A stretch of DNA of 64,000 bases from Gemmatimonadales bacterium (GTDB lineage: Bacteria > Gemmatimonadota > Gemmatimonadetes > Palauibacterales > Palauibacteraceae). This document shows, piece by piece, positions 54,278 to 62,266 of the stretch; position 1 is the stretch's first letter; each line of letters opens with the position of its first letter. A program made the position numbers and the translations under genes. Location: positions 46,091 to 110,090 of the forward strand of contig VXQX01000043.1 of the NCBI GenBank assembly GCA_009838765.1, in the 5' to 3' direction. Below the pieces are notes generated by a model. The model saw only the letters and a program-made list of their open reading frames with translations. It was not told the origin of the DNA and did not search any database.

Positions 54278-55932
54278 AACGTGGACCACGGATGCCTTCG
54301 GCTGTCGTGGCCACCGGGCTCGCGGCGGCGGCGCTCCTGTGCGGTGGCGCCCTCGCGGGCGCGGGCGCGCAGGTACCGTTCGAACGCCTCGTGAACGCGG
54401 ACGACGAGCCGCACAACTGGTTCATGTACTCGGGCAACTACGCCTCGCACCGTTTCTCCGCGCTCGACCGGATCCACCGCGGCAACGTCGGGGATCTCAA
54501 GGTGATCTGGGCCTACCAGATGAGCGGCGGGCTCATCGAGACGACGCCGGTCGTGGTCGACGGCGTGATGTACGTGACGGAACCGCCCAGCAACGTGAGC
54601 GCGCTCGACGCGCGCACCGGGCGCCGCCTCTGGCACTGGTCGGCGGAAGTCCCCGACTCGACGAAGAACATCGGCTTCCCCCGCGTGAACCGGGGCGTCG
54701 CCATCCTCGATGAGACTGTCTTCGTGGGCACGCTCGACGCCCGCCTCGTGGCGCTCGATGCAGGCTCCGGCGCGGTCCGCTGGGAGGTGGACGTCGCGGA
54801 CAACTTCCTCGGCTTCTCGATCACGACGGCGCCGCTTGCGCTCGACGGCAAGGTCGTCGTCGGCGTGTCGGGCGCCGAGGCCGGCGCGAACGGCTTCGTC
54901 GACGCCTACGACCCCGCAACCGGAGATCTCCTCTGGCGCACGTTCACGATCCCTCGGCCGGGCAAGCCGGGCAGCGAGACGTGGGGCGGCGACAGCTGGG
55001 AGCACGGCGGCGGCTCGACGTGGCTCACCGGTTCCTACGATCCGGAACTGGACCTCCTCTACTGGCCCACGGGGAACCCGGCTCCCGACTGGAACGGGGA
55101 TGCGCGGCCCGGCGACAACCTGTACACGAATTCCATCCTCGCCCTCGATCCCGACACGGGTGAGATGCAGTGGTATTTTCAGTACACGCCCCACGACACG
55201 CACGACTGGGACGCGAATCAGATCCAGGTACTCGTGGACGCAGAATGGGAGGGCGAACCCCGCAAGCTGGTCGTCACCGCGAACCGGAACGCCTTCTACT
55301 ACGTGCTCGACCGCGAGACCGGCGAGTTCCTGCACGGCGTGGAGTACTCGAAGCAGACGTGGGCCGAGGGCCTCGACGAGAACGGCCGCCCGATCGTGAT
55401 CCCCGGCACCGAGCCCACCGAGGAGGGGAACCTCGTCTGGCCCAGCCTCCAGGGGGCGGCGAACTGGTTCAGCCCTTCGTACAGCCCGGACACCGGGCTA
55501 TTCTACCAGGCGACCCGGATCATGGGGGCCATCTACTACAAGGCCGAAGTCGAATACGAGCCCGGCCAGCCGTTTCTCGGCGGCGGCGAGCAGGCGCTGT
55601 CCGGGGACGACGCGAGCGGCGCGGTCAAGGCGCTCGACGTGCTCACGGGGAAGCTGCAGTGGGAGTTTCCGCTGCTCTCCCCTCCTTGGGCCGGCGTGAT
55701 GGCCACGCGGGGCGGCCTCGTGTTCGGCGGAAGCAACGAGGGCAACATTTTCGCTCTCGACGCGACGACGGGGGAGGCGCTGTGGGACTTCCAGGCCGGC
55801 GCCGGCGTCCGTACCAGCCCCATGTCGTTCGAGGTGGACGGCGAGCAGCGCATCGCGACCGCCGCGGGAGGAGTCCTGTGGGTATTCGGGCTCCCTCAGT
55901 CCCGGGACAGCGCCGGTCGAACCGTTCGGTAA
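54274..55932 (+). CDS. PQQ-dependent dehydrogenase (methanol/ethanol family-like), exported
   Basis: 552 residues: a signal peptide (cleavage near GAGAQ) and an eight-bladed quinoprotein propeller (repeated ALDxxTGxxxWxF blades, GDNLYTNSILALD around the likely catalytic Asp, HDTHDWDANQ). Unlike the enzyme at 28416 it has no adjacent Cys pair (KNIGFPRVNRG at the equivalent place) and no haem domain. Electrons should leave to the cytochrome encoded just upstream. The missing vicinal disulfide sets it apart from classical alcohol dehydrogenases; it may belong to the pyrroloquinoline/glucose-like or uncharacterised branch. The substrate is unknown. Confidence 0.9.
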   Translation: MKRGPRMPSAVVATGLAAAALLCGGALAGAGAQVPFERLVNADDEPHNWFMYSGNYASHRFSALDRIHRGNVGDLKVIWAYQMSGGLIETTPVVVDGVMYVTEPPSNVSALDARTGRRLWHWSAEVPDSTKNIGFPRVNRGVAILDETVFVGTLDARLVALDAGSGAVRWEVDVADNFLGFSITTAPLALDGKVVVGVSGAEAGANGFVDAYDPATGDLLWRTFTIPRPGKPGSETWGGDSWEHGGGSTWLTGSYDPELDLLYWPTGNPAPDWNGDARPGDNLYTNSILALDPDTGEMQWYFQYTPHDTHDWDANQIQVLVDAEWEGEPRKLVVTANRNAFYYVLDRETGEFLHGVEYSKQTWAEGLDENGRPIVIPGTEPTEEGNLVWPSLQGAANWFSPSYSPDTGLFYQATRIMGAIYYKAEVEYEPGQPFLGGGEQALSGDDASGAVKALDVLTGKLQWEFPLLSPPWAGVMATRGGLVFGGSNEGNIFALDATTGEALWDFQAGAGVRTSPMSFEVDGEQRIATAAGGVLWVFGLPQSRDSAGRTVR

Positions 55933-55950
55933 CTTGAGCAGGAGGCTACG

Positions 55951-57684
55951 ATGACATCCAGGAACCGTCTTTCCATGCAGCCGCCGCCGCGCCGTGGCGT
56001 TCCGGCCACGGTGTTTCTCGGAGCAGCGTTCCTGCTCGCGACCCCGGCCGCGCAGGCGCAGTCGCCCGCCCCGCCTCCCCCAACGGTCGAAGAGATCGAC
56101 GCGTGGGTTGAGGATGCGATGGCCCGGTGGGAAGTGCCCGGGCTGGGGCTGGCCATCGTATACGCGGGCGAGAGCTATCTCGCCGCGGGCTACGGCGTGC
56201 GCGAACTGGGTCGGGACACGCCGGTGGACGGAGGGACGCTGTTCAGCATCGGTTCTTGCTCGAAGGCCTTCGGGGCCGCCACCATCGCATCCCTGGTCGA
56301 AGAGGGGAAACTGCGCTGGGATGACCGCATCACGGACCACATTCCGTGGTTCCGTCTCCACGACCCGTGGACGACGCGCGAGATCCGCGTGCGCGACATC
56401 GTGACGCACCGCGTCGGAACCGGGAGCAATCAGCCGCTGCGACCGCTCGTCACGGACCGGCGAGACTATCTCATGCGGCTCCCGCATACCGATCCGGACC
56501 ACGCCTTCCGCGACCGCTACGGGTACACGAACGACATGTTCGTCCTCACGGGCCACCTCGTGGAGACGGTTTCCGGAACGGACTGGGACTCCTACGCCCG
56601 CGAAAAGCTCTGGAATCCGCTGGGGATGGCGACGACGACGGCGCGCATGGCGCCCGCCAACGCGAGCGCGAACCACGCCGAGCCGCACGCGATCCGTCAG
56701 CGGCGGTTCATCGGAAACGCGGCGACCACGGGGATGCCGCTGGAGCCCGTGCCCTGGCAGTACGCGGAGGACGTTACCGTGCCCTCGGGCGGCGTAATTA
56801 CTTCGGCGGACGAGATCACCGAGTGGATGCGGTTCCACGTCGGCACCCACCCGAACCCGCCGCTCTCCCGGTCATCCGTCGAACTCATGCATACGCCGCA
56901 CACCGTGATACGGAACCCGAGCAGCTGGATGCCGTTCGAGGGGCCGGGCGCGTACGCGATGGGCTGGTCGACGGGGCGGTTCGGAGACGTCACGGGAGTG
57001 GGCCATGGAGGGAACGCGCTGGGGTTCAACTGCTCGATCGCGCTGGCGCCGGAACAGGGCTTCGGCGTGTGGACGACGACGAACCGGAACTCGGAGCTGC
57101 CGTGGGTGCTCACGCAGTGGGCGATGGCACGTTTCGTGGGCACGGAGGAGCTGCGGAACCGCGACTGGCATGCGGAATTCGAGCGGAGCGTCGCCGAGGG
57201 GAACCGCCGGATCTTCGAGGCCGAGGAGGCTCGCCAGGCGGCCCGGCTCGACCGGAGTGCGTCGGTGCCGCTCGAGGCCTACGCCGGGACCTACCGCAAC
57301 GGCTACGCCGGTGAGCTGCGCATTCGGCTGACGGACGAAGCGATCCCGCCGCTCATGCCGGCCGAGGGCCGGCTGGGCCGGTGGGACGGGACGCCGGGCG
57401 TGCACGAACGTCCGGCCGCGAGCGCGTCGGCGGGGGCCGAACGCAACGGGGCACCGAACGGGTCCGCGAACGGAGTTGGCGGAGCGGCCGGCGAACCGCG
57501 GCTCGTGGCCGAGTTCGATGGCCGGGAACGGCCGGTGCGGATGCCGCTCGAACACTGGCACGTCGACCGCTTCGACATGTGGTTCGGCGACGTTCGGATC
57601 GGCGTCTCGTTCATGCTGGACGACATGGCCCGCGTCACGGGCGTCGAGATGGACTACTACGGCCGCTTCGAGCGCGTGCCCTGA
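55951..57684 (+). CDS. Serine hydrolase, beta-lactamase/class C (S12) family, exported
   Basis: The ATG follows AGGAGGCTACG. 577 residues: a signal peptide (cleavage near AQAQS). The SxxK motif is S102-C-S-K105, the YxN motif is Y192-T-N194, and the third motif is H352-G-G (HxG type). A C-terminal extension of about 150 residues resembles DUF3471 lipocalin-like domains, with a Gly/Ala/Asn-rich linker near 490-510. S12 proteins include esterases, D-amino-acid amidases and penicillin-binding peptidases. It lies 18 bp after the PQQ dehydrogenase gene and probably shares its mRNA. Confidence 0.9.
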   Translation: MTSRNRLSMQPPPRRGVPATVFLGAAFLLATPAAQAQSPAPPPPTVEEIDAWVEDAMARWEVPGLGLAIVYAGESYLAAGYGVRELGRDTPVDGGTLFSIGSCSKAFGAATIASLVEEGKLRWDDRITDHIPWFRLHDPWTTREIRVRDIVTHRVGTGSNQPLRPLVTDRRDYLMRLPHTDPDHAFRDRYGYTNDMFVLTGHLVETVSGTDWDSYAREKLWNPLGMATTTARMAPANASANHAEPHAIRQRRFIGNAATTGMPLEPVPWQYAEDVTVPSGGVITSADEITEWMRFHVGTHPNPPLSRSSVELMHTPHTVIRNPSSWMPFEGPGAYAMGWSTGRFGDVTGVGHGGNALGFNCSIALAPEQGFGVWTTTNRNSELPWVLTQWAMARFVGTEELRNRDWHAEFERSVAEGNRRIFEAEEARQAARLDRSASVPLEAYAGTYRNGYAGELRIRLTDEAIPPLMPAEGRLGRWDGTPGVHERPAASASAGAERNGAPNGSANGVGGAAGEPRLVAEFDGRERPVRMPLEHWHVDRFDMWFGDVRIGVSFMLDDMARVTGVEMDYYGRFERVP

Positions 57685-57688
57685 TCGG

Positions 57689-57973
57689 TCAGCGGGCGTA
57701 CAGGCGGTTCGCGTAGCTGTACGCCGTGACCGCGGACACGATGTGGCAGATCCAGCCCAGGGTGCCGCCGGTGCCGAGCCACAGCCCCGGCGTCACCAGC
57801 AACCAGAAGAGTCCGCGCAGGAACTTGCCGTTGTACCATTGGCCCACGCCGGGTACGAGAAAGCTCAACACGGCGGCCGTCAGCGGGTTCTTCACGTATG
57901 TCCTCCCTGGCTCGAACGCGGCGGGATCCTGCCACGGACTGCCAACGTCCGGATTGCTCGACCGGCGGGGCAA
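57689..57973 (-). CDS. Small membrane protein, TM2-like
   Basis: 94 residues. A polar N-terminus (about 28 residues) is followed by a KNPLTAAVLSFLVPGVGQWYNGKFLRGLFWL stretch (split here: the first part ends at VPGVG). This pattern, a hydrophobic helix, a Gly-Gln-Trp-Tyr-Asn-Gly turn and a second helix, is the TM2-domain layout. A third hydrophobic segment ends in YANRLYAR. Function unknown. It converges on the serine hydrolase gene with 4 bp between stops. Confidence 0.72.
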   Translation of the reverse strand: MPRRSSNPDVGSPWQDPAAFEPGRTYVKNPLTAAVLSFLVPGVGQWYNGKFLRGLFWLLVTPGLWLGTGGTLGWICHIVSAVTAYSYANRLYAR

Positions 57974-58075
57974 CGCCCGCGCCGTGACTTTCTACGCGGG
58001 GTCGGCGATGGAGGTTTCCGGGCCGGCGGCGCGGGTGGCGCATCCGAGCTTCCGGGATCTGCGGGGAAGGCGAAA

Positions 58076-58636
58076 CTAGTCGAACTCTAAAATGACGCCG
58101 AGATCGAAGCCGAGCGCCACCGCATGGTCGCTGCTCGACGGGGTGTCGGCGGACATGCGCCGCCACGACAGGCCCGGCCCGATGCGCGCCCTGCCGAGGC
58201 GAAGACGGAGTCCGGCGCCCGCCTCCAGACCGGGACCCGCGCGTGGCGCCTCCCCCTCCGTCCCGACGCGCGTCGTGCCGTAGAGGACGCCGACCCGGCC
58301 CCACAGCCAGCCTCCCGACAACTCCGCACCGATGGCGGCGTGGCGGCCGGTGACGGTCGGCTCTCTCCCCCGGCAGAATCCCTCCCTGCAGCCGAAGGCG
58401 GTCCGGACATACCCCGCGGAGACGGTGACGTGAGGGTGCAGCCGTCTCGCAATCCGGACTTCGTACGAGAAGGCGGGAACCCACTCGAGACCCGCCGCGG
58501 TGGACGTATGATTCCCCACCGCGAGGCCGCTCCGCGCTTCGACCGAGGTCTGGGCGGCGGAGCGACCGGCGATCGGCATGCCGGCGGACGCGATCAGCGC
58601 CACGACGAGGCCGGGCCGGAGCCGCCGGCCGTTCAT
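58076..58636 (-). CDS. Outer-membrane beta-barrel-like protein
   Basis: The ATG at 58636 overlaps the stop of the metzincin gene (ATGA). 186 residues: a signal peptide (MNGRRLRPGLVVALIASAGM, cleavage near RSAAQ), then alternating amphipathic strands (FSYEVRIARRL, VTVSAGYVRTAF, AAIGAELSGGWLWGRVGVLYG, LRLRLGRARIGPGLSWR) ending in a terminal LGVILEFD strand. This fits a small eight-stranded outer-membrane barrel. One Cys pair (GCREGFC) lies in a loop. It is translationally coupled to the upstream protease. Confidence 0.72.
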   Translation of the reverse strand: MNGRRLRPGLVVALIASAGMPIAGRSAAQTSVEARSGLAVGNHTSTAAGLEWVPAFSYEVRIARRLHPHVTVSAGYVRTAFGCREGFCRGREPTVTGRHAAIGAELSGGWLWGRVGVLYGTTRVGTEGEAPRAGPGLEAGAGLRLRLGRARIGPGLSWRRMSADTPSSSDHAVALGFDLGVILEFD

Positions 58637-60489
58637 TGCCGCCGCCCCGGGATCCCCTCGCGCGGGACTCCGTCGCTGACCAGGAGATCCAACCCCTCCA
58701 CCCACGGAGGCGGGTTCCCCGGGTCGCGCACGATGCCGCGGAGACGGCGCGTGCCCGGATCCAGGACCAGGGCCGTCGGGCGCCCCCCGTAACGCCGGAT
58801 CGCGTCAGCGCCGCCCGGACCGGACAGTTCGACCCGACTCAGTCCCTCGGGACCGTCCCAGCGGCCCTCCCAGGGAATCGCGAAGACGAACTGTCCACCT
58901 CCGTACTCCAGTTCGTCCGGGGTGAAGGGAAAGGAGAACAGCGACCGCCCCGCCGCGTCGAACCCTTCCAGACGATACGGACCTTCCCCGACCGGCGGCT
59001 TCGGGGACGCGTCGATGACGAAGGCGGGCTCCAGCATAAGATCCGTGAAACCGGCGTTCCCCCAGAGGAGCAGCATCGGCTCGGGAGCGGCGTTCCGCGG
59101 GATCGGCGATTCTTGGCTCCGCCGGAACTCCATGGCTTTGACAAAGTGATAGTCGCTGATCCAGCTCGGATCGCAGTACGTCATCACGTCCCGATACTCG
59201 ACCGGATCGACCATTCGCGTGTTCCCGCGCCGGGTCTCGTACCCGAAGACGCCGATGGAGCCGTCCTCGTGCGGGAAGTCCGGATCGGGGTTCGGGGCCG
59301 GGCCGCACGGCGCATGCCGGAGCCCCATGTTGTGCCCCAGTTCGTGGGCGAACGTATCGACATCGAGTATTCCCACGCCGATCGGCCTTCCGATGTAGCC
59401 CAACCCCTTGTAGGGGGCGTCGGGAGGTGCCGCGAGAGCGGCGTAGTAGTAGTCTCGCCGCCGCTCCGTGAGCCGGAGCACGCTGATCTCGCGCAGGAGC
59501 GCCAGCCAGCCCTGCGGCGTCGTGAGGTCGGCGGTCGTGCGATACGGTTCGCGCACCGTCAGTTCCAGTTCGCCGATCGGGAGTATCGAGCGTACGAACA
59601 CGATCCTGGCGTCTGTCGCCGTCATCCCGTCGACCCAGGTCAGCGCCGCCCGCGAATCCGCGGAGTGCAACACCGGCACGACCGTCAGACCCATGGGGGG
59701 GACGGTCATCACGTCCAGTTTCATGCGTCCTTCGGCGGGCACGCGCCGGTCGCTTCCCGGATCCGCCGGCACGACGCCGTCGGGATCCAGTTCCACCACG
59801 AGTTCGACGCCCGGCTGGAGGATCCGGCCCGGGACGACTCCGTTGAACGATCGGTCCAGCCTGCCTTCATCGGCCGCCAGCGGAATCCGGTCCGAGGCAG
59901 GGTCCAGCCGCATCGTGTGGATCGGTGCGCCATCGCGATGGAACGTCGCCTGCGGGCGGGGGCGGAAGAAGCTGGTTCTGTCCCCGGTGACGAAAACGCG
60001 CAGGAGCGCGGGACGACCGGCGATGAGCGGGATGTCCCCCCCCAGCGTCTGGACCGCCTGCGTCAGGTGCACGGCGGACGCTTCGATTTGAACGCTGGTC
60101 GGGTTCACCCTCACCCGGGCTCCGGCCTGGAGGTTCGCCACCTCCGCGACAACCCTCGTCTCGTGGCCACCCTCGAGGCCGATGACCTCCCCATCCGCGG
60201 AGACGGCGGCGACGGACGGATCGGCCGCGGACCAGCGCGGAGGCGCCCAGGCCGGGACCGTGCCGAAGGCCGCACCGCTCTCGTCCAGTACCCGCAACCG
60301 ATACCGGACGGCCTCGCCTTCGAGGACGCTGGCGTCGGCGGGGAGAAGCTCGAGCGCACCCGGAACGCGCTCGGGCTGCGATGCCAGATCGCTGCAGCCG
60401 GCCGCCGCGAGGGCCGCGCATAGAAACCGCCCGTTCACGCTGCCCGCCGCGTTCTTCCGGCGCATCGGGGGCAAGCCGGACGACGTCAC
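58633..60489 (-). CDS. Metzincin-type metalloprotease lipoprotein
   Basis: The GTG at 60489 overlaps the M14 gene stop (GTGA); the ATG at 60465 is an alternative. 618 residues: a lipoprotein signal (AALAAAGC, Cys32), an Ig-like region (about 40-145), a beta-rich middle, then the protease domain with H382-E-L-G-H386-N-M-G and H392 (a full HExxHxxGxxH) and Met-turn MTYCDPSWISDYHF. The middle, catalytic and C-terminal parts match the LRR protein at 45218 (the MTYCDPSW block, LQPGVELVVELDPDG versus IQPGLEMVVEVDPDG). This copy lacks the LRR insert. Confidence 0.85.
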   Translation of the reverse strand: MTSSGLPPMRRKNAAGSVNGRFLCAALAAAGCSDLASQPERVPGALELLPADASVLEGEAVRYRLRVLDESGAAFGTVPAWAPPRWSAADPSVAAVSADGEVIGLEGGHETRVVAEVANLQAGARVRVNPTSVQIEASAVHLTQAVQTLGGDIPLIAGRPALLRVFVTGDRTSFFRPRPQATFHRDGAPIHTMRLDPASDRIPLAADEGRLDRSFNGVVPGRILQPGVELVVELDPDGVVPADPGSDRRVPAEGRMKLDVMTVPPMGLTVVPVLHSADSRAALTWVDGMTATDARIVFVRSILPIGELELTVREPYRTTADLTTPQGWLALLREISVLRLTERRRDYYYAALAAPPDAPYKGLGYIGRPIGVGILDVDTFAHELGHNMGLRHAPCGPAPNPDPDFPHEDGSIGVFGYETRRGNTRMVDPVEYRDVMTYCDPSWISDYHFVKAMEFRRSQESPIPRNAAPEPMLLLWGNAGFTDLMLEPAFVIDASPKPPVGEGPYRLEGFDAAGRSLFSFPFTPDELEYGGGQFVFAIPWEGRWDGPEGLSRVELSGPGGADAIRRYGGRPTALVLDPGTRRLRGIVRDPGNPPPWVEGLDLLVSDGVPREGIPGRRQ

Positions 60490-61610
60490 GACGCCGAAAC
60501 GCGCGCTTGACACAGCCCCGCGGCGATCAACGTCCATTGCAGCGCCATCTGGTCCCGCACCGGCATGGCGACGAGCCCGTCTTCGCTCGCCTCGGCGGAG
60601 ACGGCGTCCGGTGCGGCTCCCGCGGACAGCTCGCTCCTCCAGCCGTCGAGACGTCTCTTCCAGCGTTCGGCGACGGGATCCGGCGGGCCCGGCCTGTCTC
60701 CCACACCGGGGAGGATGAAGAGCGGCATCTCCGAGACCAGCGTGAGCGTGTCGTGGCCGAAAGTGCGCACCGCTTCCATCGAACTCGGCCGGAAGCGAGA
60801 CGCGGTCACGGAGTCGCCGAGGGCTTCGAAGTGGGCGGCCATGCGTCTCGAGTCGGGCCGCGAGGCGAACCCACGTTCGAAGCGGAAGAAGCCTTTCTCC
60901 CCGTGACGCTCGACATCGTGCAGCACGTAACCGAGCCCCAGTGCGCATTGACGGCAGGAGGCCTTCAGCGCTTCGCACCGTTTTTTCCAGGCACCATCGA
61001 TGAGGAAGAAGGGACCCGCGGCGAACCCCATGCCGTGCAGGGAGACGTGGAGTGCGAACGGTCGATCGCAGGTGCGCCACCAGTCGTAGGCCGCACGGTT
61101 CTCCGGCCGCGCCCCGGGATCGGCGGCGTCGCGCGGGAAGCCGAATTCGATGTCGTCGCCGGGCAACTCCCGTACCTTGAGCGCCAGGTATCGACCGAGA
61201 TCGTACGCATCCGTATCGGGATCCTGCCACGGGGCGTTGCGGCACTCGCCGTCCGGGTTGATGTGCGGAATGATCCACCACTGATGGCGGGTGAGCATCG
61301 GATCGTCCGCATCGAGTCCCGCCAGGTAGCCCGCGAGACGGCGCAGGAGGCGCGGACCCACGGGTTCGTCGGCGTGGCAGCCGCCGAGCAGGCTCACGGC
61401 CTCGCGCCCCCGTCCGAAGCGGTACCCCCGGACCGGCCGCCCTTCGCGGGACGACCCGAGGACGCACCCGGAACCCGCGGGAATGTCCCGTGAGGCCATG
61501 ATCCGCTCAAACTGTCCTGTCGGCGGGGTCTCGATCGGAGGCTCCTCTTCGGCCGGCGGTTTCGGGTAGCGGTCCCGGGCGCGCCGGGGTTGGGCGGTGT
61601 CCTCCGTCAC
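60486..61610 (-). CDS. M14 family zinc carboxypeptidase-like protein
   Basis: The GTG at 61610 was chosen; the frame extends to a GTG at 61637. 374 residues without an evident signal peptide. Zinc ligands are H79 and E82 in GGCHADEP and H192 in SLHGMGF; E294 in VSEMPLF is the likely general base. PHINPDGECRN resembles the substrate-binding Asn/Arg region of M14 peptidases. Family members remove C-terminal residues or act on murein peptides. It is first in a three-gene coupled run with the metzincin and the outer-membrane barrel, although it alone appears cytoplasmic. Confidence 0.85.
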   Translation of the reverse strand: MTEDTAQPRRARDRYPKPPAEEEPPIETPPTGQFERIMASRDIPAGSGCVLGSSREGRPVRGYRFGRGREAVSLLGGCHADEPVGPRLLRRLAGYLAGLDADDPMLTRHQWWIIPHINPDGECRNAPWQDPDTDAYDLGRYLALKVRELPGDDIEFGFPRDAADPGARPENRAAYDWWRTCDRPFALHVSLHGMGFAAGPFFLIDGAWKKRCEALKASCRQCALGLGYVLHDVERHGEKGFFRFERGFASRPDSRRMAAHFEALGDSVTASRFRPSSMEAVRTFGHDTLTLVSEMPLFILPGVGDRPGPPDPVAERWKRRLDGWRSELSAGAAPDAVSAEASEDGLVAMPVRDQMALQWTLIAAGLCQARVSAS

Positions 61611-61678
61611 CCTACATTGAGTTCCCCTTCGCGTCACCCCGCGGCGGGAATACGCCGGAACCCGGAGTCCGATCGAAG

Positions 61679-62266
61679 ATGATGGATGTCCTGACCCCGA
61701 TCGTCGTTCTGGGGCTAATGCTCGCCGCGCTGGCGGGTTTTGCCGTCGGCTGGTGGATCCGTGGCCGACAGATCGCCGGAAGGGAGCTGACGCTCAAGCG
61801 TCGATTCGACAACCGCCTGTCCGCCATCGAAGAGGACGCACGGCGGGTGCTGGAGCGGGCGCGGCTCGAAGCGGAGGCGGGGCGCCGGAAGATCGAGGCC
61901 GAGCGGGACAGCCTCTACACTCGCCTCTCGAAGCTGGACCCCGAGGCGAGCGGGGTGGTGGCCCCGGCGCGGCGCGCCGGCCTCCCGCGGACGCGGGCGG
62001 GCCGCAGGCGCAATGCGCGTCCTCCGGTTTCGGAAGGGATGGGTGCGGGGGCCGCGCGCGAGAGCGACGATCTGACGCGCATCAAGGGGATCGGCCCCAC
62101 CTTCGAGGCGCGCCTGAACGAAATGGGCTACCGGACGTTTCTCGATCTGGCCCTGTGGACTTCCGAAGACCTTGACGCCCTCGGCAAGGGGCTCGGCGCA
62201 CGGATCCGGCTCAAGGAATGGTCCGAACGGGCGGCCGAACTCCACCGCCGGAAGTACGGCGCCTAG
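61679..62266 (+). CDS. Membrane-anchored coiled-coil protein with helix-hairpin-helix domain
   Basis: 195 residues: an N-terminal transmembrane helix (about 6-28), a charged coiled coil (about 35-85), a basic linker, then a helix-hairpin-helix domain with DLTRIKGIGPTFEARLNEMGY and TSEDLDALGKGLGARI. The HhH domain resembles DUF4332 or 5'-flap endonuclease-like modules seen in many small bacterial proteins. It could tether DNA to the membrane; that is inference. It is divergent from the M14 gene and shares its CTAG stop with the AddA-type gene. Confidence 0.78.
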   Translation: MMDVLTPIVVLGLMLAALAGFAVGWWIRGRQIAGRELTLKRRFDNRLSAIEEDARRVLERARLEAEAGRRKIEAERDSLYTRLSKLDPEASGVVAPARRAGLPRTRAGRRRNARPPVSEGMGAGAARESDDLTRIKGIGPTFEARLNEMGYRTFLDLALWTSEDLDALGKGLGARIRLKEWSERAAELHRRKYGA

